Virus record (IMG/VR): IMGVR_UViG_3300048591_001244
Coordinates: 1 to 64,000 of that record
DNA: 64,000 nucleotides
Direction: 5' to 3' (one strand)
Source: a virus
Every line of letters begins with the position of its first letter. Position 1 is the first letter of the stretch. This document shows, piece after piece, positions 1 to 6,997 of this stretch. The notes under the pieces are model-generated. The model worked only from the letters and a program-made list of their open reading frames with translations. It ran no database searches and was not told where the DNA came from. The translations under genes were made by a program, and so were the position numbers.

Positions 1-167
1 ACAAGCTCATTCTTTTTGATATTGAAGGACAAGACAGAGGTGGAATCTTTTTGACATTGCCTGAGTTCCTTCAAAAGAAAATTGAACTTTCTCCTGAATG
101 GAGCCGAAATCCATTTGAGGAAACGCCAATCGCTCCTGCAGAAGAAATAGGTGCAGACGAGTTTTAA
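1..167 (+). CDS. 3' end of an unidentified protein (partial)
   Basis: The reading frame is open from base 3 to a TAA at 165-167 and enters from outside the window. The visible 54 residues include an acidic, Pro/Glu-rich tail (EETPIAPAEEIGADEF). The following gene begins 7 bp downstream after an A-tract. The acidic C-terminus would suit a replication or recombination accessory protein, but no family is recognisable from the fragment. Confidence 0.6.
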   Translation, partial: KLILFDIEGQDRGGIFLTLPEFLQKKIELSPEWSRNPFEETPIAPAEEIGADEF

Positions 168-173
168 AAAAAA

Positions 174-722
174 ATGAGAGTAAAGAGAGTTTACAAGAAA
201 CCAGACATTTACGCTCCTGTCGGACTTCATTTAGCAGAACTAAAAGATATTCGATATGCACGTAAACCAGATGGTAACATAATCTATGATCAGTCAGGAG
301 TTCACCCAATTGTAAAACTCAAGATTGGCTTAGATACCTCTGCAGGAAAAGAAGATATCATATTCAATGTAGGCACTACACCAAATGTTGAATGGATCTG
401 GAAAAACCTGAGAGGCGCATTGAAGATAAAAAGTGACGAGAAGAAAAACGTTCTTGAAGCTATTGGAGAAAAGTTTTATGTCATCGTTGCAGGAAAGGCA
501 AAACTTGATGCTACCGGTGTTGTTCTTGATGATAAAGGACAAGTTACATACTCTTCAAAGGAATTAAGAATGAAGTTCTTTCAGTACAATGAAAATGGCT
601 TCAAGCCAATTTTAGAAGGTGATCCGGAGAGAAGAGATGGAATTCCTGCAGGTGATTTTCTGCTTAATGAGGTTGACATTAAAGAGTACTTAAAACTGAA
701 TACGCCATCAGATGAATTCTGA
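174..722 (+). CDS. Hypothetical phage protein, possible ssDNA-binding role
   Basis: 182 residues. ATG follows an uninterrupted A-tract, the usual weak-SD start of Bacteroidota phages. The protein is mixed alpha/beta with many beta-prone segments and an acidic end (NTPSDEF). Size, acidic tail and position before NinB-like, RusA-like and glycosylase genes would fit a single-strand DNA-binding or DUF669-like protein; this is inference from context. Its stop overlaps the next start, so the two are probably translationally coupled. Confidence 0.7.
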   Translation: MRVKRVYKKPDIYAPVGLHLAELKDIRYARKPDGNIIYDQSGVHPIVKLKIGLDTSAGKEDIIFNVGTTPNVEWIWKNLRGALKIKSDEKKNVLEAIGEKFYVIVAGKAKLDATGVVLDDKGQVTYSSKELRMKFFQYNENGFKPILEGDPERRDGIPAGDFLLNEVDIKEYLKLNTPSDEF

Positions 723-1209
723 ACCAAAGGAAAAGTTTACTGGAGTAGTGAAAAATGGAATCATTATCCATAACAAACCGCTGTCTTATTCAATTGCGAT
801 AAAGAGGCTGGAAGGGCAAGAGGTAGAATATACCCTTGCCCCCAGGTTTGTTCAGGCTACAAGTGATCAGCATGGCTATTACAGAGCTTCTATCCGTTGG
901 TTGATAGACAATATCGAATCTTTCGGTGGATGGGAACAAGAAGCACTACATAACTTCTTTGCAAGGAAATTCCTTTCTCATAGATTTATGGAAAAGATCA
1001 TCTGGCCTGATGGGAAAGAAGAATTGGCAGAGTTTGTTCATGTAGCAAAAACTTCTACCATTGGAAAGAAAAGGATGGCTGAGTACATTACTAATGTATG
1101 GGCCTATTTAGCAGAGAGAGGAATTTACGTTCCGGAAAGTGAATCTGTAGACCCGGGAAAATATGCAACACGAGTTAAAATAAAAAAGAATGAGTCTGAT
1201 AAAAAATGA
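712..1209 (+). CDS. NinB/Orf-like recombination mediator
   Basis: 165 residues; its start overlaps the upstream stop by 11 bp. The C-terminal half (residues about 110-145, KTSTIGKKRMAEYITNVW then GIYVPESE) resembles the conserved end of NinB/Orf family proteins, where a Ser/Thr-Thr segment is followed by a helix ending in 'gi.lP.p'. NinB (lambda Orf) helps load recombinase onto single-stranded DNA. The neighbours (RusA-like resolvase, UDG-like) fit a recombination-repair cluster. The family call is by motif only. Confidence 0.5.
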   Translation: MNSEPKEKFTGVVKNGIIIHNKPLSYSIAIKRLEGQEVEYTLAPRFVQATSDQHGYYRASIRWLIDNIESFGGWEQEALHNFFARKFLSHRFMEKIIWPDGKEELAEFVHVAKTSTIGKKRMAEYITNVWAYLAERGIYVPESESVDPGKYATRVKIKKNESDKK

Positions 1210-1492
1210 TAACACTATCAGGGAACTGATAATTTCCAGAACAGAGAAGGAATTGAATATTCCCAAGAGTCAGATTATTGAAGATGCTCTAAGTTATGGA
1301 GTGAGCATTAATTTTGCAGCATTGTCAAGGTACTTCAAAAATGAGGCAAAGGATTCGATGCGTAGTAGCCTTACCGAATTTCAAGTACTTTGGCTTTGTT
1401 GTAGATATCGCATCGAAGTGAAAGTAAAAATCAAAAAGCAACCTTATTCTAAGGAGAGTGCTGTTAAAAATCTTAAAACCTGTAAATCATGA
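1190..1492 (+). CDS. Small hypothetical protein, possibly helix-turn-helix
   Basis: 100 residues, overlapping the previous gene by 20 bp. The central region (residues about 22-75) alternates predicted helices with a short turn (SQIIEDALSYGVSINFAALS), which could be a DNA-binding helix-turn-helix. The C-terminus is lysine-rich. No family recognised. Confidence 0.6.
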   Translation: MSLIKNDNTIRELIISRTEKELNIPKSQIIEDALSYGVSINFAALSRYFKNEAKDSMRSSLTEFQVLWLCCRYRIEVKVKIKKQPYSKESAVKNLKTCKS

Positions 1493-1737
1493 ATCCAATA
1501 AAATTTCCAGAGGTTAACAAAACATATGCTGAAAATCAACCGGAATATCAGCCAATTCCTGTATATCAAGATCCCGGACCAGATGGATATGTAATTAGTT
1601 GTTGGCAACTATCATGGAAAGAAAGACTTAAAATTCTTTTTACTGGAAAATTATGGATGGGTTTAATGTGTTTTCACAAACCATTGACTCCAAGTAATCT
1701 CTCTGTTTATAAAAGCGACTTTTTAAATGCAAATTAA
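1489..1737 (+). CDS. Conserved small phage protein with ISCWxLSWKERL motif
   Basis: 82 residues, overlapping the upstream stop by ATGA. It contains a segment (residues about 36-58) of the type ISCWQLSWKERLKILFTGKL. A very similar 'SCWkLSWKERLkvLFtGkvW' block is common in short hypothetical proteins of many phages, including those of Bacteroidota and Proteobacteria. The function is unknown. Its 3' end overlaps the RusA-like gene by 11 bp. Confidence 0.7.
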   Translation: MNPIKFPEVNKTYAENQPEYQPIPVYQDPGPDGYVISCWQLSWKERLKILFTGKLWMGLMCFHKPLTPSNLSVYKSDFLNAN

Positions 1738-2302
1738 AAGAACTCTCTATTGGCCTATTACGGTCATGGGCAAGCCACGAATGACACGTAGCGACAAGTG
1801 GAAAAAAAGAGATCGTGTTGTCAATTACAGAACTATCGCTGATGCATTGAGGACATTTGCAGATAAAGATAAATTTACTCTTGGAAATCATTTACATGCT
1901 GTTTTTTTTCTGCCTATGTCAGAATCATGGAGTGAAAAAAAGAAGGCTGAAATGCATGGAACACTACACAATGAAATGCCGGACACCGACAATTTACTCA
2001 AGTCGATTTGTGATTCTCTGGCAAAACAGGATAAAGAAATTGCTGTCAAATTAGGAGTAAAACTATGGAGCTATGAAGGAGGACTTTTGCTATACGAATA
2101 CGAGCAGGATCAAATTGTACTCAGCAGATTGGATCTTCGGCTTACAAGCATTCAACAAAACCAACTTCATTCAGGTCCAGAAGATGCCAACAATGTACCT
2201 GAGCAAAGAGATGTTAAATCTATCCTTCTCAGCAGTCAGAAGAACTATCAAATATTTCGATCTTTACTCAAAGGACAGAAAAAGAATAATAAAAACACCT
2301 AA
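1727..2302 (+). CDS. RusA-like Holliday junction resolvase
   Basis: Residues 1-126 look like the RusA endodeoxyribonuclease family: an N-terminal strand with GKPRMTR, then the signature PDTDNLLKSICDSL at about 85-98 with acidic residues D86, D88 and D96 that would bind Mg2+. RusA dimers cleave four-way DNA junctions during recombination or before packaging. The family is normally 120-140 residues. Here another 65 low-conservation residues follow, overlapping the next gene in another frame, so a frameshift or read-through tail is possible. Confidence 0.75.
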   Translation: MQIKRTLYWPITVMGKPRMTRSDKWKKRDRVVNYRTIADALRTFADKDKFTLGNHLHAVFFLPMSESWSEKKKAEMHGTLHNEMPDTDNLLKSICDSLAKQDKEIAVKLGVKLWSYEGGLLLYEYEQDQIVLSRLDLRLTSIQQNQLHSGPEDANNVPEQRDVKSILLSSQKNYQIFRSLLKGQKKNNKNT

Positions 2303-2465
2303 CTTTGATGTACCACTAATTTTTGAAATTCATTGGAGAGAACAAATAGGAATAAGCAATGTCACATATGAAGAATTTATCAAGTCCACTTACAGAGAAA
2401 TTATCCTGGCAAGAAATGTTGCTCGACAACATATTGAAGAAGCCGAACGCGATCAAATTACGTGA
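2184..2465 (+). CDS. Small hypothetical protein overlapping rusA-like gene
   Basis: 93 residues from the ATG at 2184; the frame is open further upstream to 2073 but that part lies inside the RusA-like gene. It is helical and charged, with a basic patch (KDRKRIIKTP) and an acidic C-terminus. Its 5' half overlaps the non-conserved tail of the RusA-like frame and its 3' end overlaps the glycosylase-like gene by about 100 bp. The overlaps are unusually long, so either this frame or the flanking ends may be spurious. Confidence 0.5.
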   Translation: MPTMYLSKEMLNLSFSAVRRTIKYFDLYSKDRKRIIKTPNFDVPLIFEIHWREQIGISNVTYEEFIKSTYREIILARNVARQHIEEAERDQIT

Positions 2466-3102
2466 GTTCATTGCCCGGCAACGTATTGATGAAGAAGTCT
2501 TTCCTGAGCAACATGAAGTCTTTCGAATTTATAAAGACTTGCAACCCTCAGATGTTCATGTAGTCATTCTTGGATTTGATCCTTACATAATTTCAGGAGT
2601 ATCAGATGGATATGCTTACAGTTCAAAAAAGATGGGCTTTATCCCGCGGGTCTTAGATACCATTATCAAAGAAATTTATCTGCAGCATCAAAAGAAATAC
2701 TATTCCTCAAGGCAACAGGATGGCCGTTTAGACGGTCTTGTAAATCAAGGAGTCTTTCTACTTAATAGATATCTTACTTCAGTAGGCCCCAAATCAAGAG
2801 GTCACAAACAAAGAGGATGGGAAGATATCATTGATGCAACAATGGAAATCTTAGGATCCAAAAATCAGAAACCTACAGTTTTCCTACTTTGGGGTAAGGA
2901 ACTTCAAGCCTTTTCAAAGTTTATCGATCAGGATGTTCATCTGATAATAAAAAACAATGCTCCCGGTGGTAATGCGTATCACAAAAAGAGCAAGAATAAA
3001 TTTTCACAGGACAACACTTGCTTTTTAGAGGCAAATATATTTTTGAAAAAGAATGGCCGGCAGGAAATCGACTGGCTCAGTTTTAACCCAACAGAATTTT
3101 AA
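2359..3102 (+). CDS. Family 1 uracil-DNA glycosylase relative with altered active site
   Basis: 247 residues align along their whole length with E. coli-type Ung: N-terminal 'LSWQEML', VVILGFDPY at 68-76, NQGVFLLN at 129-136, PTVFLLWG at 172-179 and IDW near the end. Ung removes uracil from DNA. The water-activating Asp is kept (D74 in GFDPYI) and the uracil-binding Asn is kept (N136). The GQDPYH motif has lost Gln and His. The HPSPLS loop reads APGGNA at 201-206, so the catalytic His is replaced by Ala. It may be weakly active, of changed specificity, or only a uracil/DNA binder. Confidence 0.8.
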   Translation: MSHMKNLSSPLTEKLSWQEMLLDNILKKPNAIKLREFIARQRIDEEVFPEQHEVFRIYKDLQPSDVHVVILGFDPYIISGVSDGYAYSSKKMGFIPRVLDTIIKEIYLQHQKKYYSSRQQDGRLDGLVNQGVFLLNRYLTSVGPKSRGHKQRGWEDIIDATMEILGSKNQKPTVFLLWGKELQAFSKFIDQDVHLIIKNNAPGGNAYHKKSKNKFSQDNTCFLEANIFLKKNGRQEIDWLSFNPTEF

Positions 3103-3114
3103 AAAAAAACAACT

Positions 3115-3561
3115 ATGAAATTACAAGAAGAAGGATTCCCAGTATTGCCACTATGGCTCAAAGAAGGGCGAATGACTATTGAGGTCATGAAAATTAAAGG
3201 AAAGACAAAATCCGGAATTGATCTTGAAGAAGATCAGACAATCTTTTTAAGAACAGGAAAAATTGTTGCCTTAACTGAAAATCTTGTAAGAGAATACGGG
3301 TTAAAAGTAGGTGATTACGTTCTTTTTAATATGCTTTCCGGTGGAGTTGTTAAAATCGACTTCAATAAAGTTGAGGGAAAACTTCTATCGTTCTTACATG
3401 GAATGGATGTCTTTGGTGTTTGGACAACCGATCCTGTTGCTTATTATCAGGGTGGTGTTGTTCCTGGTAATCTATCTGATACGATCGTTACAGAGAAGCC
3501 TGCAGAGATCCCTGAAGGATTCAGTTCTGATCCTATAGGTATGCAGATAATCAAGGAGTAA
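3115..3561 (+). CDS. GroES/Cpn10-like protein
   Basis: 148 residues. Residues about 20-100 have the beta-rich layout of Cpn10: an opening strand (MTIEVMKIKGKTKSGI) followed by a possible mobile loop, a GKIVAL strand, then GLKVGDYVLFNMLSGGVVKI, close to the 'dvKvGDiVlfn..yG.k' block of GroES. The 45-residue C-terminal extension is not typical. Phage co-chaperonins such as T4 gp31 assist capsid protein folding. No GroEL-like gene is in the window, so it would act with the host chaperonin. Confidence 0.55.
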   Translation: MKLQEEGFPVLPLWLKEGRMTIEVMKIKGKTKSGIDLEEDQTIFLRTGKIVALTENLVREYGLKVGDYVLFNMLSGGVVKIDFNKVEGKLLSFLHGMDVFGVWTTDPVAYYQGGVVPGNLSDTIVTEKPAEIPEGFSSDPIGMQIIKE

Positions 3562-3845
3562 TGCTACAGATGCTCCCGGGATTACGCGGATGGAGAAAGA
3601 GCATTTTAGAAAAGGAAATCGAAATTACTCTTGTAATCATTCGTGAAAAGTATGAATCCAGCTTTGTCTTAAAAGTCAAAGAAGTTCCAGAGGTTGGAAC
3701 TGTGATAACGAAAAAACTGATCGATCCAATGACAGTTGGAAAGGTTGTAAAAGTTGACAATCGTGAAGGGTGGTATTTGGTGTATGAAAAAAAGGTTGAT
3801 ATCCTTTCAAAATTGTGGAAAGTTGAATGGGATGAAAACTTTTAA
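3561..3845 (+). CDS. Small hypothetical protein
   Basis: 94 residues, starting at the TAATG overlap with the GroES-like gene, so very likely coupled to it. Beta-rich and basic at the N-terminus; the middle (LKVKEVPEVGTVITKKLIDP) looks like a small barrel or SH3-like fold. No family recognised. It is the last coding sequence before the structured intergenic region. Confidence 0.65.
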   Translation: MLQMLPGLRGWRKSILEKEIEITLVIIREKYESSFVLKVKEVPEVGTVITKKLIDPMTVGKVVKVDNREGWYLVYEKKVDILSKLWKVEWDENF

Positions 3846-3851
3846 ATTAAA

Positions 3852-3883
3852 TTTGGAACTTTAAAAATTCTGTTTTACATTTG
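3852..3883 (+). promoter_or_regulatory. Bacteroidota-type promoter
   Basis: TTTG at 3852-3855, a 20-bp spacer, then TACATTTG at 3876-3883. This matches the Bacteroidota primary sigma consensus TTTG-N19/20-TAnnTTTG. Transcription should start about 5-8 bp after the -7 box, right at the first base of the inverted-repeat-rich stretch that follows. There is no close downstream gene, which supports a dedicated RNA transcript. Confidence 0.7.
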
Positions 3884-3888
3884 TCCTG

Positions 3889-4226
3889 TTGTAAGGCGTT
3901 GACAGGCGAAACAACAAAAAAATCTTACTATCGGTTCGCCGAGCGAAATTCCCAGAAAGTCCTGTCAACGTTTATTGATGGGATTTCGTGTTTATAGGGT
4001 TTCGCTTCGGATTACAGGCTGAACAACCAGCGCCCAGATTCTAGCTAAAAGAATCAAATAAGCCGATAGTTGTATTTCTTGCACATCGTTCTAGTGGTGG
4101 CTCTGTCTTGCTCCTGACAACATACCGACCTGAAAATAAAAGAAAGCGATGTACCACCTTACAGGGTGTGGATACTTGAGAAAGTAACAGCTTAAAGAAA
4201 ATCAATAGCTGAAAAATGATTTTCTA
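3889..4226 (+). ncRNA. Putative structured non-coding RNA, family unknown
   Basis: No ORF fits this stretch, but perfect complementary segments are dense: CGTTGACAGG 3897-3906 with 3961-3970 (10 bp); a UUCG tetraloop hairpin 3931-3942; GCGAAAC 3906-3912 with 3999-4005; ACTATCGG 3927-3934 with 4063-4070; hairpin 4037-4055; ACATCG 4083-4088 with CGATGT 4147-4152; terminal hairpin 4196-4225 (9 bp). Some pairings exclude each other, implying a switch or pseudoknots. A promoter ends 5 bp upstream. I see no tmRNA, RNase P, 6S or group I intron signature. The 3' end could lie anywhere up to the terminator at 4612. Confidence 0.6.
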
Positions 4227-4332
4227 CTTCTGAAAACCAATTTGTCCTATTTTGATTAAGATAAGGCATAAGGCACATTCAGGGATAAAAAGGAGTGTGT
4301 TTAAATAAAAAAAACTAAAAACAAAATAAATC

Positions 4333-4530
4333 ATGGCACATGCAATAGAGCAACAGCAGTATATAAAAAATGTTGGTCAATATATGGGAATTGAAATAAC
4401 TTGGGGCGGAATTGGATCTAATATATCCGGAACATCTCGATTTTACGCAACTCTTCCAAATGGAACAAAAGTAAGCTCTCCTGTTAAGAGATATTTAAAG
4501 AAACGAATTAAAAAATTCTTTAATACTTGA
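4333..4530 (+). CDS. Small basic protein
   Basis: 65 residues, ending with a strongly basic tail (KRYLKKRIKKFF). The ATG is preceded by an A-rich leader without a clear SD. It sits between the putative structured RNA and a rho-independent terminator, so it may share the RNA's transcript and be controlled by it. Function unknown. Confidence 0.6.
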   Translation: MAHAIEQQQYIKNVGQYMGIEITWGGIGSNISGTSRFYATLPNGTKVSSPVKRYLKKRIKKFFNT

Positions 4531-4580
4531 AAATAACTATCTTTGAATTCGACTTTGACATAGGTTGATTTAGACAGAAG

Positions 4581-4612
4581 AACCCCGACAGAATACCGTT
4601 GGGGTTTTTTTT
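4581..4612 (+). terminator. Rho-independent terminator
   Basis: AACCCCGAC (4581-4589) pairs with GTTGGGGTT (4598-4606), 9 bp with one G-U, loop of 8, followed by a T-run to 4612. It ends rightward transcription where it meets the convergent lysis genes. The T-run abuts the endolysin stop codon on the other strand. Confidence 0.8.
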
Positions 4613-5039
4613 ATGGATTGACGATTAAGATATGATCTAGTCCGGTCCAGCGGATATCTAAATGATTCCAGCCTTTAGTAAAATCTACATTTTCCATTGT
4701 AGTAAGCCCGGCTTTCATAAAAGCTTTCTCATTTGCCAGGATAACATCATAGACCTCTTTGGCTGTCATTCCGGAAGTATTGCTATCGTAAGCCCTGCCA
4801 AACTTATGCTGAGATAAATTACCGCCTGTAGTTGTATTTGGCGGCCTGAAACCTCTCAGACTAAAAGCTCCACCACTATCCCAATTGTTCACATAAACAG
4901 GCAAATCAAAAAAGGTTCTATGGAATTCTGCCAATGCAATTAGCCTGGGATCTAAAAACATGATCGATCTTTTATTCCAACCGGCAAATATTGCTTTTGG
5001 AACAAATTCTTCTATATCAAAATTATCACTGAGTTTCAT
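4611..5039 (-). CDS. M15-type peptidase, probable endolysin
   Basis: 142 residues. It has the zinc site of M15 (D-Ala-D-Ala carboxypeptidase / L-Ala-D-Glu endopeptidase) enzymes: SQHKFGRAYD with H78 and D85, and WNHLDIRW with H126. Such enzymes cut peptidoglycan cross-links and are common Bacteroidota phage endolysins. There is no signal peptide, so it depends on the holin-like protein for export. It starts in an ATGA-type overlap with the spanin-like gene. Last gene of the leftward operon. Confidence 0.8.
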   Translation of the reverse strand: MKLSDNFDIEEFVPKAIFAGWNKRSIMFLDPRLIALAEFHRTFFDLPVYVNNWDSGGAFSLRGFRPPNTTTGGNLSQHKFGRAYDSNTSGMTAKEVYDVILANEKAFMKAGLTTMENVDFTKGWNHLDIRWTGLDHILIVNP

Positions 5040-5614
5040 GGCTTCCTTCTTAAAGAGATTTTAAGTTGTACTGACCCCATCCAGCTTTTAGATAGCGCAT
5101 CTTTTCCAACAGAGAAGATATCGCCTCTACGATTCTGAAACGACATCACAGGACCAAATGCTAAGTCAGATCCGTCAGATAATGCAAAGGCACCAGCTAA
5201 AATACGACGGGTAGGCAGTTTGGTCTCCGTGATTAATGTCGTTGTATTGTTAATCTTGAGATTCCTCAATAATGTCTTAATACGATTGTCCTGTAAGGTG
5301 ATTTTAAGCTGTTCTGACGATAGCGAGTCTGTAAAGGTCGTATCATATGTAACAAGCTCAGATAGCCGGGAATTAAGCTGATATATCATCATAATCAGCG
5401 TATCTATATTAGTAGTCTCCACCTTGAAATTCGATGGATGAACAACAATAGATGCTGGAACAGGAGATTCTATGTAAATTGGTTGTAATTGAACAGTAGT
5501 GGTCTTTGTCTCGACTTTCTGAACCGGCGGTTCAGGTTTACCCCTACTGAGATAAATAAAAAAGCCTATACAGGCTAAAATGATTAAAATGGTATTTATG
5601 TTAAATGATTTCAT
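5036..5614 (-). CDS. Membrane-anchored lysis protein, spanin-like
   Basis: 192 residues. One N-terminal membrane segment (about 7-23, ILIILACIGFFIYL) is followed by a long periplasmic part with a helical coiled stretch (about 70-120) and a C-terminal beta-rich region with GAFALSDGSDLAFGPV. Topology and position between a holin-like gene and the endolysin suit a Rz-type or unimolecular spanin that disrupts the outer membrane. The family itself is not recognised. Confidence 0.5.
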   Translation of the reverse strand: MKSFNINTILIILACIGFFIYLSRGKPEPPVQKVETKTTTVQLQPIYIESPVPASIVVHPSNFKVETTNIDTLIMMIYQLNSRLSELVTYDTTFTDSLSSEQLKITLQDNRIKTLLRNLKINNTTTLITETKLPTRRILAGAFALSDGSDLAFGPVMSFQNRRGDIFSVGKDALSKSWMGSVQLKISLRRKP

Positions 5615-5622
5615 CTTTTAGC

Positions 5623-5679
5623 AAAGCCGTCCGGGTAGAGCAGTTCAGCATGAGCAAACCCTACCCGGAACATGGCTTT
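5623..5679. promoter_or_regulatory. Long hairpin just upstream of the spanin-like gene
   Basis: AAAGCC (5623-5628) and CCGGGTAG (5631-5638) pair with CTACCCGG (5661-5668) and GGCTTT (5674-5679), a 14-bp interrupted stem with a 22-nt loop. On the leftward transcript it lies directly before the spanin-like ATG and could hide its ribosome site. Read rightward it is followed by a T-run and could be a terminator facing the lysis operon. Confidence 0.5.
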
Positions 5680-5866
5680 ATTTTTTTAATGGATTTTTTC
5701 TCCACTTGTACCCTGGATACATTTTCTCAAGAACCTTCTTGCGATGATAGATCCCACTACGAGAAGGATACTTATCAGGACTGTTGATATTTCCATTGGT
5801 ATGCAACACATGAATGTAGAAATACGCTTTGGTTTTCCACCATTCGATATAACCTGTTTTCTTTGC
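5678..5866 (-). CDS. Small basic protein of the lysis region
   Basis: 62 residues from the ATG at 5866, chosen because it lies 7 bp after the holin-like stop; the frame extends upstream to 5908 inside that gene. Aromatic and basic (IEWWKTKAYFYIHV, then YKWRKNPLKK at the end). No membrane segment. Function unknown. Confidence 0.6.
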   Translation of the reverse strand, partial: AKKTGYIEWWKTKAYFYIHVLHTNGNINSPDKYPSRSGIYHRKKVLEKMYPGYKWRKNPLKK

Positions 5867-5873
5867 CATGAGC

Positions 5874-6254
5874 TTACTCTTTAATTGACAGAATTGTCTT
5901 GTCTCCAATTGTCATTGGAGTTGTTGTTCCAAGAGCAAGAATAGCAGCATTCAGAGTTATAACCCCTTTTGATATCCAAGCTATAACCACTTCTGAAAGG
6001 CCAAATAACTCTTGATTAGCAACAATGCTACCACCGACCATTATTACAACACCAAAAATATTTACAATCCAAAATCCGGCAGACATATTTTTTAGCCAGA
6101 CTCCGGAATCGGATGTTTTCTTTAGCCACATGATAATAGCTGAATTTGCTATTCCAACAATAGCAATTCCAATTGGGCCGAATGCATCAGTCATATTCAT
6201 TAAGAATATAACTACCATTGACAAAATAACTACTCCTAACGATTTCTTTTTCAT
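5874..6254 (-). CDS. Holin-like membrane protein
   Basis: 126 residues with about four hydrophobic segments: residues 7-20 (VVILSMVVIFLM), 26-44, 61-80 (FWIVNIFGVVIMVGG) and 88-107. A short basic start (MKKK) and charged end are typical of holins. It sits two genes upstream of the endolysin in the same operon. Role inferred from topology and context; sequence family not recognised. Confidence 0.6.
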   Translation of the reverse strand: MKKKSLGVVILSMVVIFLMNMTDAFGPIGIAIVGIANSAIIMWLKKTSDSGVWLKNMSAGFWIVNIFGVVIMVGGSIVANQELFGLSEVVIAWISKGVITLNAAILALGTTTPMTIGDKTILSIKE

Positions 6255-6302
6255 GTGATTTTTTTTAGATGTTTAATTTTGAATAACAAGTATACGAATT
6301 AT

Positions 6303-6995
6303 TTAATCAATAAATTTCAATGTTCTATGGTACCCGATAATATTTCCCTTGGGATCAGTAAGCCTTGTAGCTTTTGAAGATACATGATACTCAGTGCCTT
6401 TTTTATCTACAATATAATAAGTTGACTCATAATCCCTTTCGGCCATAATAGCATCGTTAAAATCTTTCCAAACTCTCGACCTGTCCGATTCTGCAATACA
6501 ATTAATCCATCCACTTCCTTTTATTTCTGACTGATCCCTTTCTGTTGTGCTCCTAAAAAGTCTGTTTGCTCTTAAAACTTCACCTTTTGGATTGGTCATT
6601 AATATCATCTCTTCCTCATTCTTATCAATCATTGTCAAAATAAGAGCATGAGTCATGGTTGTCATTTCTTTCATGCTCTGCCCTCCATTGTTGGGATTGA
6701 ATTCTTTTATCATTGTCTCATGCTGACTTTTTAGTTTTTCAACATCAGAGGTAAGAATTTTTATCCCTGCAATCCCGCTTGTCATCAATGTTGTTAGATT
6801 ATCAAGCCTTGCATTAGTCGCAGCTCTTCCGGATATCTTATCGAATATTGGCATCATAATTTTTCTCCAAGCATACATTACATATTTATGAACATTAACT
6901 TTGTATCCAGCCCATATTGCAAATAAAGATACAATAATTGCCAGGAAGTCTTTTATGTCAATTTTAGCTTCTTTAAGTATCTGATACCACTCCAC
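6303..6995 (-). CDS. Membrane-anchored PAS-domain protein
   Basis: 230 residues. One membrane segment near residues 18-36 (LAIIVSLFAIWAGYKV), a helical linker (about 60-105), then a PAS domain at about 118-230: GEVLRANRLF, a central helix around SRVWKDFNDAI, YYIVDKKGTEYHVSSKAT and the final strand NIIGYHRTLKFID. PAS domains bind ligands or sense redox state. No kinase or cyclase domain is attached. Directly upstream of the holin-like gene, it may link host state to lysis timing (inference). Confidence 0.7.
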   Translation of the reverse strand: MEWYQILKEAKIDIKDFLAIIVSLFAIWAGYKVNVHKYVMYAWRKIMMPIFDKISGRAATNARLDNLTTLMTSGIAGIKILTSDVEKLKSQHETMIKEFNPNNGGQSMKEMTTMTHALILTMIDKNEEEMILMTNPKGEVLRANRLFRSTTERDQSEIKGSGWINCIAESDRSRVWKDFNDAIMAERDYESTYYIVDKKGTEYHVSSKATRLTDPKGNIIGYHRTLKFID

Positions 6996-6997
6996 AT

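Noticed and set aside
3889-4226. Assignment of the structured region to tmRNA, RNase P RNA, 6S RNA, a tRNA or a group I intron
   Set aside because: None of the defining conserved segments (for example the tmRNA T-arm/CCA end, RNase P CR-I/CR-V, group I P7 core) is present; only generic base pairing is seen, so it is left unassigned.
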